Source of the DNA: Nereocystis luetkeana
Taxonomy: Eukaryota > Sar > Phaeophyceae > Laminariales > Laminariaceae
Reading direction: 5' to 3'
DNA: 64,000 nt
NCBI GenBank assembly: GCA_031213475.1
Contig: JARUPZ010000010.1
Span: 9,036,417-9,100,416 of the forward strand
Both the position numbers and the translations under genes were made by a program. The notes under the pieces were generated by a model. That model worked only from the letters and a program-made list of their open reading frames with translations. It ran no database searches and was not told the origin of the DNA. Position 1 is the stretch's first letter. Every line of letters begins with the position of its first letter. This document shows, piece by piece, positions 1 to 13,200 of this stretch.

Positions 1-105
1 GCGCATGAGAATGGCTTCTCCGTTCATCGTTGGGTCAGCCCGCTTCAAGGCCCCCGCCATGTTCAGCACCGCCTTAAGGTTTCTCAAGCCGTAGTCGTAG
101 TGGTC
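1..105 (-). CDS. DNAH2: Dynein exon 49, cut by window edge (AAA1/AAA2 junction)
   Basis: Phase 0 in: [35 protein letters not shown], the 'DHYD(F/Y)GLR' block. Acceptor GCAG. The exon reaches the window edge at a codon boundary, so its 3' end and donor are unseen. Confidence 0.96.
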
Positions 106-3100
106 CTGCTCGTGTGGAAACAAACAGCCGAAACAAAAAAGTGGAGGTTGTAGTCGCATTGCCCGGGGGGGTCATAACCGAACCACGTCGGAGGTTATAG
201 CCGATTTCGATGTTGGAGGGTAACCCTAGGTCCACCCTTATAGGACTGCAGTCCCGCTTTGAGGACCAACCACTCAAATTTCAAGTAGTTTGTCCCCAGA
301 ACGGGACTGCTGTCTTGAAAGGGTTAACAGCGTATTAGAAACCGCACTGACGGTTGTAACCACAGTACCGTTGTATTTGAGGTAATAAATGTGTTGGGGG
401 ATATAACCGCATTGGATGATGCGTCGGAGGTTACAACCATATTTAAGAATATTGCTGCAGCACTCGCATTGGAGAATATTAGCCGCACAGGTTGGAGGTT
501 AGATCATCCGCCCCAAATATTGGTTGTATCCTCGGCAGGGAAGGCTCTCCCCTCCCTGCCTGTGAAAAAAAGGATCGGACTGAAAAACCAAAGTCAATCC
601 CCTAGCGCAGCACGGCTCGGACAGATCATGATCTACAATGTAGATCTACAATGTAGATCATGATCTACGAGTAGATCATGATCTACAAGTGGATCATCGA
701 TTTCCACTTGGTGATCTACCAGCAGATACTTGAAAGAAGATCTGTTCCCGATTTTTCACGATCTGGCACATGTTTGCTGGGTTGGATCTGTAAGGTGTTT
801 TAGTGAGTCCGGAGGCGTGCCCCGGGAAAACACAGGAGGAACGGTGCCAGACGGTCATATTTTCGTCAGCGACGATCTTCGCGCTGCGTGCTATTTCGGC
901 AGTGGTTGACGCTAGGCAAGGCGCGGCCGGTGAGGGTACGTTGGACAGCTAACGGATATGTTAGCTCTAATGAAAGATCTACCCGTGGATAGGTGTGTTC
1001 GCTATCACGTACTGGCTGCCATCGCACAACGGAAATCTCCCATGGCTGGTCGATTACGAGCGCCGCCCTCGGAGAAAAGGTTTCGAGGAAACCCTGGAGC
1101 CCACTGATAAAGCCGTTTTCTGAGACCTGGTGTGCTGGCGGCTGAGCTCTTATCATGCGTACAACGGCGCTCAGCATGGCTGGTCATTTTTGGGCTACGA
1201 CGGTTTTCAAGCTCCTCGAGTGTAGCAGCAACCGGTTGGCATGACGCTTTGACTACCTGCTGTATTTGTGTTAGGGCTAATATTAATAGAAGCACATAGA
1301 AGTGTTGCTCGGGTTGGGCGAACGACATGGATTGCGAGAATCTAATAGGCCGTGCCTGTCGTATCCAGTACGATGACATGGCATTGCACTTGACAATTTT
1401 TCATAATGCAACACATTGTAATTATTTCTGTTTCGTGATTTTTGAGCCCACAGAACTTGTATATCTCTCGTTGTGGCATTGAAGAATCGGCACGGGCCCT
1501 CTCGGGCGTGCTGGACGCCGACGGATAGGAAGCAGACTTCTTCAAAATCATGTCTCGGATGAGGTATTGAGCTCCTTGTTCATGTTAGTAGCTCAGAAAA
1601 AAGGACATCGTCCTTGCCGTGGCAGTGTTTTCCCAGACCATGGACATGAGTAAATATGACTGGCATCGATCGGACCAAACCTGCTTCGAGAGCTGCTGGA
1701 TCATAAGGCTGTACAGCGTCACCGTCTTCTTCGCCAGGATGCGCGCCTCCCGGAAACCCTCCGCGGCTAGCATAACCTCGGCAATCATAGCCAGATCGGG
1801 CGTCATCATCGCCACGGGCCTCATCAAAGCCTGCTCAGTGAGCGGTACGCGCACATGGGCCGGCGGAACGAACGGTGCACGACGCTTATCGGCTATGCGT
1901 GTTGGCAGGCGGCTTCCACGTCGCTTCGGAGCGATACGATACACGGCATGGAAGGCACCCCTCGCTGCCCCGTTTTTCCCAATCGGTCGTCACCTTTATT
2001 GTGTCGTCATATTGTTTCCCTCCCAAATTTCAAGAGGGTTAACCCGGCGAAATGATCGCATCGGCTGTTGGGCCTCGTGGCGATTTTTCAACCCGGCGAA
2101 ATAATCGCATCAGCTACTAGGCCTCGCGGGTATTCATGATGTATTGCGGAAGAACATATAGTTACTGTAGTAAAACACGAGTGCTAGGTATTCGAGTAGC
2201 ACTTTTCGGTCTGACTAATAGTACGGTAAACGCTTCAACTGAGAAAAATACCCGCGGTAATTACCCGGTAATGTTTCCCTTGTGTTGCATGAATGTTGCT
2301 CGTTACGGTACACCCCTCGCCTGAGAAAACAACCCGCGGTAGTTACCCGGAAACACGCCTGGTATAACCTTTGCGTTGCATGAATGGTGCTCGTTACGGT
2401 ACACTCCTCGAAAACTACCCGAGGTAATTACCCGGTAATATGTAAGATTCGTGTTGCATGGATTTAAGCCTACCCACACGCTCTCTCAAACTCTGAGCTT
2501 TGGGCGAGGCATGGAAGCTCCCCTTTTCGAGTGAGGAAGCCCCAGGAAAATGTTTCCCAGACAAATCAAAGTGGTACTCTTGCAACCAAGCCCGGGGCAA
2601 ACAATCGTGCGGGAGGCACAGTGAGAAAACATAAAAGAGGCGACGACGAGCACTTGCTGAACCAGCGGCCGGCCGCAGCACGAGGGAACACGGCCAGGCT
2701 AAAAAAATCAGAAAATGATTTCTCAGTCGAGAAGGCTTGTTTCGTTCAGAATTCGTTTTGGGCCGGGAAGCGCTATTACGGGGGACCATAGTTAATGGGA
2801 CCTATGGTATACATAAAAATCTTTGTATTTAACCATTTTTACTAACAATAGTTGGTCCTATTAACTATGGTCCCCCGTAATAGACTAAGTACCGTATACC
2901 CTCCATTCTTGTGGGCACGCATCTCCTACAAAGCCGGTTGTATATGTTGTTTAACCATCATCTTTTTCATTCCCAGCTCTCATGACTGCAGCGGTGGCCT
3001 TGTCCACAGGTGTGTCTTCCCCTCTCCCTCCCCGGTGCATGCCCTCCTTATTTATCACACACAAGGTAAAGCACTCCCACTGTTCGTCGATGTCCGTCGA

Positions 3101-4172
3101 ATTTTGCTAACCCACGCTCCAGCGCTTTCGGCCATGAGGGAAAAGGTTTACAAAGCGCATTTTGTTTTTTCGTTTTTTTCGGAGAATCTGCCGGGATTCG
3201 AAACCCCGGCCCTGATGCGCTATGTCGTGTGTTACACGAACAGCGTCATCGAGAGGGGTGTTGCCCGCGCCCTCTCAGTACTCGCCTTGAGGTTGTCCGG
3301 CAGTTCCGTGCGGCCGGCATACCCCGGGTTCATGGTGATGAAGATGCCGCAGTTGTGGTTGCACTTGATCATGTTGCCCATGAACATCAGAGATTCCTTG
3401 TTCGCGCTCAAGGCGTTTAGAATGGACAGCACCTACATCAACCAAAGGCGTCGCGGGGGCGGGGGGGGGGGGAGGGTGGGGAGGGTGTAGTCGATATATT
3501 GCAAGGATGTAGGTGTATGACCACGGATTCTCGGGCCCCTACAATGCCGGGACGGAGCACGTCGGAGTTGCACCGACCAGGCAGGCATTGCTTGCACCAG
3601 GCGCTAAGCGGGGGGTAGGTAAAGGTGTTTAGAATTGGCAGCACCTAGACGAAGGAGAAAAGGTGTGGGGGGGGGGGGAGGGGGGGGTCAAGGCGTTTGT
3701 CGTTGATAGCACCCGAAGCGCAACGCGAAATGGGGCGGCATCTAATTTTTTCGAGGTCCCCTTCTTGGTGGAAAAAGGGGGCTACCCTACCCCCCGCACG
3801 CAGCCTCGGTCCTGACCAATCACGCCGCGGTAAGGAAACAGAAGCACACGAGCGCCCAGTGCCACTGCCGTTCACCTGGACAGCGACCACGGAAATTACT
3901 TCAATCTTGATTCGGTTGAACTCGTCGAAGCAGCCCCAGCTTCCCGACTGCACAAGCCCCGAGAAAATCCTGCCGACGGACTTATAGTCCTGCCCGTCTG
4001 AGCAGTTGATGACGACCACGTACTTCGCCAAGTTTTTGCCCAAGTCCTGTCCCCAAGGAGGCCGGCGGGGCGGGCGAGTGAGCGGGCGGGCAGGTTGAAG
4101 GCGTCGTACGGGGGGGAAATGGTACACAGGACTACGAATATTTCGCACCTCGTACAGATCATATAGATCATG

Positions 4173-4210
<38 letters not shown>

Positions 4211-7200
4211 ATCTATCTATCCCTCTATCTATATATCTATCTATCTATCTATATATCTATCTATCTATTTATCTACCTATCTATCTATATATCTATCTAT
4301 CTATTTACTGTAGATCATCTACCAGTTCCTCACATGCCTTATAAAGCAGATCCAACCCAGATGGGAAATATAATACCTGTTTTCCTCGAAACACCTTGAC
4401 GATGAACTGGGAATGATCTACAAATGAGTTTGCTGAGGTGTGGAATGTTTTGTGCCACCAGCGCGATACTGAACACAGTGGGGTACCCGATTTTAGAGCA
4501 CCTCAGAAGCAGGCTAGTCTTCGAGCGATTCCATGCTACCCACCCCCGGCTTAAGAGACGAAAATACAGTCCCAAATCAGGATACCGGTACGTGTCGCCT
4601 TAACAAGAACGCAAAAAACTACTCGTATAGCGGAAAAAAACATCCGAGCGAGACCTGGCTATTCAAGTCCCCGTGCCAAGCCGGATTTTCGACGAAGAAA
4701 ACAAAAAATGCTGAACTCTTAGCGCCTTTGCAAAATGCAAGGTACGTATAGACGTTGGGGCAGGGGGGGGGGGTATATTCGATCTCATGCATGGCCGTAG
4801 TCGTATGACCATAGACCCTCGCATCCCTACAATACCGGGACGGAGCATGTCGAGGAATCACCGACCAGGCAAACATTGCTTGCGCCAGGCGCGAAGCGCC
4901 GTGAGGTGTCCGACGAGTGGCATGAAGGGTGAGCTGCATCCTACTAAGAACCGCTTGTGAGGCGGACTTGCATATAGGTGACACAGCTTCAAAGAGTTAA
5001 TTTAATTTCCGGTGCAGCCAAATCCAGAGACAGCAAGGGGAGTACAATGAAACCGCTTCTTGAGTTCCTTACCTTGAACACTACGTGATACGATCAATTC
5101 CGTTGTGCGGGGTAAATATTATTTACCTCGCACGAATGATCTAACTCGACGACCGGCTGTGGGCGACCGCCAAAAAAAAACAAAAAAGTGCCCTGGTTGT
5201 CTAGCTCAAGTAGTGAGCGGCATATTTTACAGTGTCGTAGCCAACCGGCGCCAACCCAGCCTATATATATATATAGTGGGGGGGGCGGGGGGAGGTACTC
5301 ATATTTCGTGCATGGCCGTAGTCGTAAGACCACTGAGGGGGGGGGGGCCGCATCTGAGTCACGAGTAGCAATAGGGAAGGAAAAAGATGGGTGCAGAACA
5401 CAAGTGGAAAGCGAAACATGAAAAGCACAATGCTCAAGCTGCTGCTGTAAACTCTGACGGTACCGTGGGCGGCTGATACTGCCAGCCTGTCTCGCGGTTT
5501 CGATCGCTCACGATAGCGTACCAAACCCGAACGGGAACATGAGCTCCGTTTTGATGTGCATACTAGAGTCCGGACACGTACAATGTTACGGGTTAAGAGT
5601 GGTGCCTAAGTCCTCAAAAGGGTGATCTTGTTTGAGTAGCTACATCACATGTTCGGGGGGGAGGGGGGGATCTGCTTCGTTGGCCCACCTTTAACCATTC
5701 GAACGCCGCAAGACTACCGCACTCGAACCTACCTGCAACACCCTATCCGACTAGATGGCGCCTTCTGTGGCTTCCGTGATGCCCAACAGCCGGAACACAA
5801 CTTGGTCGGCGATATTGTTTACCCCTCTGGTGCCTACCGTAAATATAAGGATTGCTTTCATTGAATATTAGTATACAAAAGCCCCTCGTATTTAGGGACG
5901 AAATGGTGTTTCCTAGTAAGTGGTCGGCGAGGTTTCTGTCAGCCAGCCAGCAGCCCCACTATAGCAGTGTCGTTGAAACGAAAATAGGGGTTAGATGATC
6001 GCCTCGGGGTCACGGATTATAGCATGGAGCGCGCGAGTGTTTCGGTTAATTTGCAGGTCTAATGGTTTGCCCCCAAGGACACGGACAACCTCCATGTACG
6101 TAGAGGGGGTGGGAGGGGGAGGGCGGGGTGAGTGGAACATATTTCATCAATGTCTTGAGCTAGGAAAATGTTCGTGAAATTAATTTATTTTTCCAGGAGA
6201 CGATATTCGAGAGAGCGTGATTGGCCGACCCACCTTGCCGGATTCGGCCTTTTCGCCCGTTCCGGCTGAGCCGAGGGGGCGGCCTCCGCGATGCAGGTAC
6301 ATCGGTGTGTTAAGGGTGAGCACACTCCGCTTCGTGATTGGTCGACGGGTTTTAGTCGGCCAACCAACGACTACCGGCCTGAGTATTCGAGATAATCTGA
6401 TTGGTCCACCCACCTTGACGGTTTCGGTTTTGCCCGTTCCGGCCGGACCAAGCGGGTTGCCTCCGCGATGCAGGTACATCGCCGTGGTAAGGGTGAGCAC
6501 ACACCGATCCGTGAGGGGCGTCACCACGAGCCTCCCATTGTTGCCCTGCAGATCGCGTCATAGCGGTCGAGATGATGACAGGTTGGGGGACGGGATTTTC
6601 GTCATGTTTTCAGGGTCCGATTGATAGCATATTCTCCAATTTATGAAAAATGGTTGGGTTCTGGAGTTCCCTTTCGTATGTGGATGGTATAATCTGGAAC
6701 TAGCGCTTGGCACATTGTCGCAAGGGAAACAGGATAAGACACGTTGGTTGGGGAGGTAATCGTAGGGGTATAGCCAGAGGACGGGGAGAGAAGTACCAGG
6801 TGGACGACCACGATGTGCAGAAGGTGGTTACATAGACTTCGCGTGTATGATGTACCAAGTATAGCTCGCTGTTCTTCACGTCGCTTGGTATTCGTCGATT
6901 ATGTCTGGGAATGTGTAGGATAACGCACCTGGTACTCGTAGGAAAACTCTAGCTGGCAGTTGGTCTGCCTCACGGAGCACATGCCGAACGGCCCTTCATC
7001 CCTTGAAAATACGAAACGAAGCTGTGATAGCCACTCGAAATCCGACGTGGCTGCGCACCCAGCCTTGATCATTCTCTCCATGACGTCCCTGTCGTATATC
7101 AATTTAAAAACCAAAACCTGCGGGGTTTAGATTTTCAGCTCGCTCGTGCCATCTGTTTTTTAGGATTACGGCGGCGCCTGTTTAGGGTCAAACGTTGGAG

Positions 7201-10200
7201 GCGTTCTACGATAGAGGTTCACGCTAACTTTTATGAGGCTCCTCACTTAAGGAGCTCTACACCTCACCCGAAAACTGACTTCAACGAGAATCAAACAGTA
7301 TCCCAATAAATAATCCCATTTCCTAAGTATACCAAACGTCATTTTTCGAGACAATATTAGCATTCCGACGAGTTTGGGTTAAGGAGCCCCCGTCATTCAG
7401 AAAAAAAATAAAGGAAATGTGCTACCTCTATCGTAGAATGCGTCGTTAGTGTAGGGATGGATGGGTAGTTTCTGCAGCAGTGCGGCTTTGGCCGTTGTCC
7501 TGCACGAAGTCGCTGTCATCGTGAAACATTAAAAAAGGGACCAAATCGTGGGTTTAACGTTTATCAGATAATTTACATGCTGTAGCTCGTTTACACGTGA
7601 CCCGGTTGGGATTTATACGCCCGTTTTTGAGGATAAAACTGCTTGGGTTTAGAGTGGGATATCCCCGAAACGTGACCGCAGTTCTACAAGAGTTAACGTA
7701 GATGCAAGGAGGGATTATGCGCAAGGGAAAGAGCGGAAGAGAAATGACGGCGGAGGGGCGGGAGGGGGCGGGAGAGTGGGGGGGGGGGGGGGGACACTCC
7801 GAAGTCAGCAATCTTTTACTCGCCGGTTGTGGATCTCCATGGTGATCAGAGAAACCAGCTTGTTGCGCTCGATCTTGGTCAGCTGGCCTCTCACCATGTC
7901 CGACATTTTGTTCAGGTAGCCCACCTTCGAGAACGAAGAAGTGCGAAAACGTCGCGGGCGAGGGGCAGTAGCAAGTATCGCAGTGAGTTCCACTCCACCG
8001 CTCCGGGTGGGTAAGCGTAGTATTCACAACCAAAACATGGCGTGTACACATAGGGGGATACGTTGAGTTTTGCGGGCCCATCGTGGGTTCTGATGACAAC
8101 ATTAGCCCCCCCCCCCCGTTATAGCGGCGGCTAATCGTAATGAGCGGGGAGAAACGTAAAACGCTGTACGTACGCGGCTACTCGTACGGGGAAACCGTGG
8201 TGTTTATGTGCCACCCTTGCGGCACTATATGTAGCAATCCGGAATTTAGGCAAAAACTCACCCGTGGAGCTAACATCGTGTGCCTTGTAATAAGCGGAAA
8301 CCAATTCTTGTCTTGAATTCGTTATACCTGGTACGTGCTTAATTTCGGCTCCCCGAAGCTCGAGTCCCCGTACGCACGAGTGTAAGGCAGAAGATAGACG
8401 TCCACGGAGGATTTGACATCTCTAAATGTGATCAATGCAGTTTCTACTACCTCTAGATATAAATCCGTCTACCTCCCCCTTCCTCCCGGGGCGTCCTCAG
8501 TTATCACCCCCCAGACCTCCACTTCTACCCGACTGCTTGAACTCATATCAGACTATGAAGACAATTTATCTGCGACTACGGCTTCGGACACTACTTTTAG
8601 CATGCCTCTATTCTGACGCGCAGGTATCACCTGCTTCTTCTTCAACGCCTTGAGTGCGGTTTTGTTTCCCCCCGATATCGCGTTGAGCGCCTTGGAGCAG
8701 TCCGTCGTCCACTGGATGGCCCCCGTCGAGATGAGCAGCTGGCCTTGGTACTCCTTCACCCACCTGTCCTTCTTGCCCCTTTCCCCAGAAAAAAAATGAC
8801 ATACATAAAACATACAAAGTATGTATATATACGTCAGAAGCGATTTTTTTTGGTCGGTGGTCACATCACGGGGAACCGAAAAACAGCCTACTCGTATGCT
8901 ACCTATATAAAACTCTGCCCTACAACACAAGAACCCTTTGCACACAGTATTAACATAAAAATGGTACTCGTGCCGTAGGATTTCTTGGGTGGTTTCGTTC
9001 ATACAGCTCCTCTGAGGGCATAAATAATTAGGCCACTTTGCCTTCCCGGGTGTGCTCTCTTGTGTCCGCTACGACGACAACTACAGCAACGGCCACTTTG
9101 TTTCAACCAGGGGCAGCCTACTATTCGGGTGAGCCGATGGGCTTCAAAATAATAAACCTCATAACGAATTGGTAGGGCGGGGAATGGACAAGGGTTCTCA
9201 GAACAAGCGTGACCGGTCTAGATCCGAAGGCTCACGCTCGTCACCCGAAACCGGCCGGGATTACTACCGTGACACAGTGGTTCTCTCTCCAGGTAGGCCT
9301 GAGCATCAACCACTCATCCATTCGTCCCTGCTCGGTCGACTGTACATGTGTCGCATGGCCGTCGTGACTATTCTCCGTACATGCCTCTTTTCTGAAGAGC
9401 GAGCGAAAGCACACCCTTCCCTGAAGCCGCGCATATCCGGTCGCCTAGCCCCTCGTTTACACAGCGTCAACAACAACCCTTGCACATGCCACGCCGTGGT
9501 CTTTTAAGGGGGTTAGGTTAAGACTACATTATATGGTCATGAATACAAGGACCGTTGGGTATTCTTAACCCTTTGAAGACTGAAGCCCCGTTTTGGAAAC
9601 AATTTTCCTAGGATTGCAGTTCTTAAAGAGTTGAATGAGGAGGCTTCAGGGCTCACTTGTAGGCCTGTAGTGAACTCGCCAGGAGCTTCTGTAGGGCCGT
9701 TTGCATGGCACTTTCGAGCGCTGCCAGCCACATCTCGACCGCGCCGTCTATGACCAGGTTCGAAGCAAACTCCACCGTCTCGCCGTCTGGAGACGTTAGT
9801 CCTGACGCTTCCCACGTCTTGTTCATGTGCTTCCCTAGGGGGGGGGTGATGGGGCAGAAAAGAAAAAAGATACCCGTCTTGATCATCTCGTGAAACAAAA
9901 CCAAAACCAAGCTTTTCCTGCCATAAGGAAATACATGACTTTCACACCTTTCTAAATAGTTTATTTACGTAGCCTAAAATGAATGTTTTCGTTTTGTTTC
10001 TTGTTTTTCGCGACGCTTATATCATCACGGCAAATGTCGTCGCTCCACCTATTCATGTCTAGTATGTAAGACTATATACTATTTTTTTGGCACGTGCTGC
10101 TATGATAGGGGTGTGTATCCCAAAACTGTCACTGGGGGCTCCATAACCCAATTTCGTTAGAGTATGCTCTTTTTAGTGTATTACAAGAGTATTCGTGATA

Positions 10201-13200
10201 CACCTGCTTTTAGGGTTTGGATATTTTTCTATTTTTTTGCTCAAAAACAGTATTTGGGCGCTACTATCGTAGGTAGTGAGGTATTGAGGTGATGAGATCC
10301 TAGAGCGAGGGGCCTCAGAAAGCACACGGCAGGTGCTAACTCTACCATAGCGTGCGTCATATTTGTTGGTCCTTGATTTCCGCGCCTAAAAAAACGTAAA
10401 AAAGGACTTTCGATGGCCCGCGCATCGCGCGTAGTGATGCCCAGGGGATCAAGCCGAGACAGGATAAGCGAGCGTTTTACGTGCGATATCTCAACCAGGC
10501 TCGTGATGGAGAGCGACGCTGTAACCACGTGACACGGACAGACGCTACCCCTGGATTATAACGGCGGATGAGCGGAGAATTTGTCGTTTTAAAACTATTA
10601 TTGACCACAAGGAGCGCCAACGTATATCTGTTGATCTACAACAGTACATAGGCGTAGACTTATCAACACTATACTCACTTTTTGTCGGCAAATTGGATTG
10701 GTTTTGCCCACATACGAAGTGAAAACGGCAGCCTATACATATACTGTGCATATGCACAGTAGTGTCACAATATCCCCTGTATTTTACCCACACACCTATT
10801 ACGTTGGAGACGACAGCAGTGAAACGTATTAGTAAGATGTGAGCCTGACTTATTGTGCAGGCGCAGCAATATATATATGGCGACTTGTATTGCGGGCGCA
10901 GCAATAGGTGGCGGCTCACGAAACAGGTGAAGCAATGCGTACGTGGCAAAACATGTAGCAGGCGCAACGATATGTGGCGAATTGTGCAGGCGTCTACCTG
11001 GCGGGATGAGGTGAATGTCCTTGATGCCCTCGAAGCATTTCTTTAGATGCTTCTGTACGGCTTCGGGGTCCCTCGATTGGCCCAATATCTCCAGCAGGTC
11101 GTCATCGGACACAAAGTAGAACCGCGGGAAGACCATCCTGTGCGAAACCCAGTAAACATCGTGTGTAGTCTATTACGGGGGGTCATATTAAATAGGACCT
11201 CCGGAACAGACATTAAACTACATGCTGTATTTCGCTATTTATTTTTAACAATATGTGGTCCTATTTTCTATGGTGCTATGGTTCCCTGTAATAGTGAAAC
11301 TGACGTTTGAACATGTATGTATCACGCAGGTAAACATCTGGCCTTGTTGATGACCAGCTGCTCGAACATGTTGAGCTACAACAGTTGTACAGTGGAGAGC
11401 TTACCCGTTATTCGGCACTACGTTTTGGCCCCTTTTGTCTGTCCGTCTCTGTGCTCGTTTGTGTCTCTCGTGTCGTTCTCGACCGATGAGCTTCGTTTGT
11501 ATCTCCTGTGTTGTCCTTGACCCGCCAGCTGGACATAGGACCCCTCGTTATTTTTTATCTGTTGTTTGTTGTTGCAGTAGCTCTTTGGAACTACCTTCCA
11601 CTTACTCTGCGAGTTGTCTGGTCTTCCATCTCGTCTTCTTATGTCGGCCTTATGCTGGCCCACCAGCTGGACATATCCTAGGACTGATCGTACCAGCAGC
11701 CATCAATATTGCTCCTCGAGACTGGGCCTGCGCCCTGAGCTCATGGTTGCTTAATTTCCATTATTTGCCTTTCTTTCTCGTATTTTTCCTTTTAATCTTT
11801 TCATTTTCCTCTCCTTTTTGTTTTTTTTTGTTCTTTCACCCTTTCTCGTGTTGTGTTCATCTTTTCATTTTATTTTATTTTTCCATCTGTTCGTATAGTA
11901 CCATGGATAATCGGTTCCTGGTATTATTCGGTTGCAAGTGATAAGGGATGGGATGGTATACCCGTACTCGCTTCGTTGTTTCTGCCATCGAGATTATTTT
12001 TGTTCCAGCCTGTTCTGTGACCAAAGGCAAGATTTCAGGGGAGTGAGCTAAAAATGGTTGAGAAAATGATCATCATCATGGTTGAGGTTCACTGTAATTT
12101 GTCTGGTACACAGTGCGTGGCAACCATAGTGTCAAATACGTGGCGAAATCTACCGGTTGAGGCTACGTCAAAGTCGCTGGGTGATGAAAATGCATGGTTT
12201 ATAGAAAGCAAATCGGAGCTTTCCCTCGAGAGCTTTACCGTCCCATTTAGGCTGCGCAGAGCACTTCGGCTGAGCTACCGTCAACGGTAGACCCCACACA
12301 TTCCGATGAAGATGCGACGTAGGCAAAGATACGATATATTAAGACAGGACGGGGCTCTGAAGTTACGATCTTTAAAATGGGGGTGGACCTATCAAGACAC
12401 GATATTTTAATACCAGGTATAACGTAGCTGTACGAACATGCGATCTTGCTCGTCACCTAGGATAGCTCCTGCGAAGATAGGACCGTGGAGTATTCGAAGC
12501 TCCACGAAGAGACGGCCGGAAAATATCGGGTAGGTCGGCGAAGGCTACGATCGTAGGTTTAGGGTAGCCCTATGAACAAACGATAATCAAGATAGGACGG
12601 AGTAGTTCGCGCTCGTAACTCGCTGGTAGATGTTGGTAACAGCGAATGCTTGGTCGGGTGACGTCGCTGTAACTCTGCCACTATACGATCCGTACGCCGT
12701 GACAACGCTGCGCAGTTTTGTTTTTCTTGAAAGTGCCGCCACTTTGCATCTTCGACTATTCTAATCGTGTGTGCCCTGGTGGACTGAGTGGTTCGTGGTG
12801 GAATATCGGAGGCATAGGGAAAACGCTAGCTTGTTTTTTTCCGACCTTTTAAGTAGTTTGCTCTCATTAGCCCCAAAAACAAAAAGAAAAAAAGGAGATT
12901 TGTTTAGATCGGATGGCGTGGAGATCTTATCTGGCTTCAGGAATAAGGAAATTTTCAAGGTGGCCGTGGAAAATGTCCGTGTCCATTTCGTCTTGTCTTT
13001 GTTTCCGGGGATTGCTGTCACGCTGAGAGTGCGCAGCGCGGAGAGACCCGCCTGCTTCGGGGGAAGAGGCTCCATCTGATCGAGTACTTTTGGGGCATGA
13101 TCGGCGGCAGAGCACAAAAAATGTATTCGAGGTGCCGCTTTGACTGCCATCGAACCGAAGCGGGGGCAGCAGCCCTGGGCGACGGTCTCCGGCTGATCGC

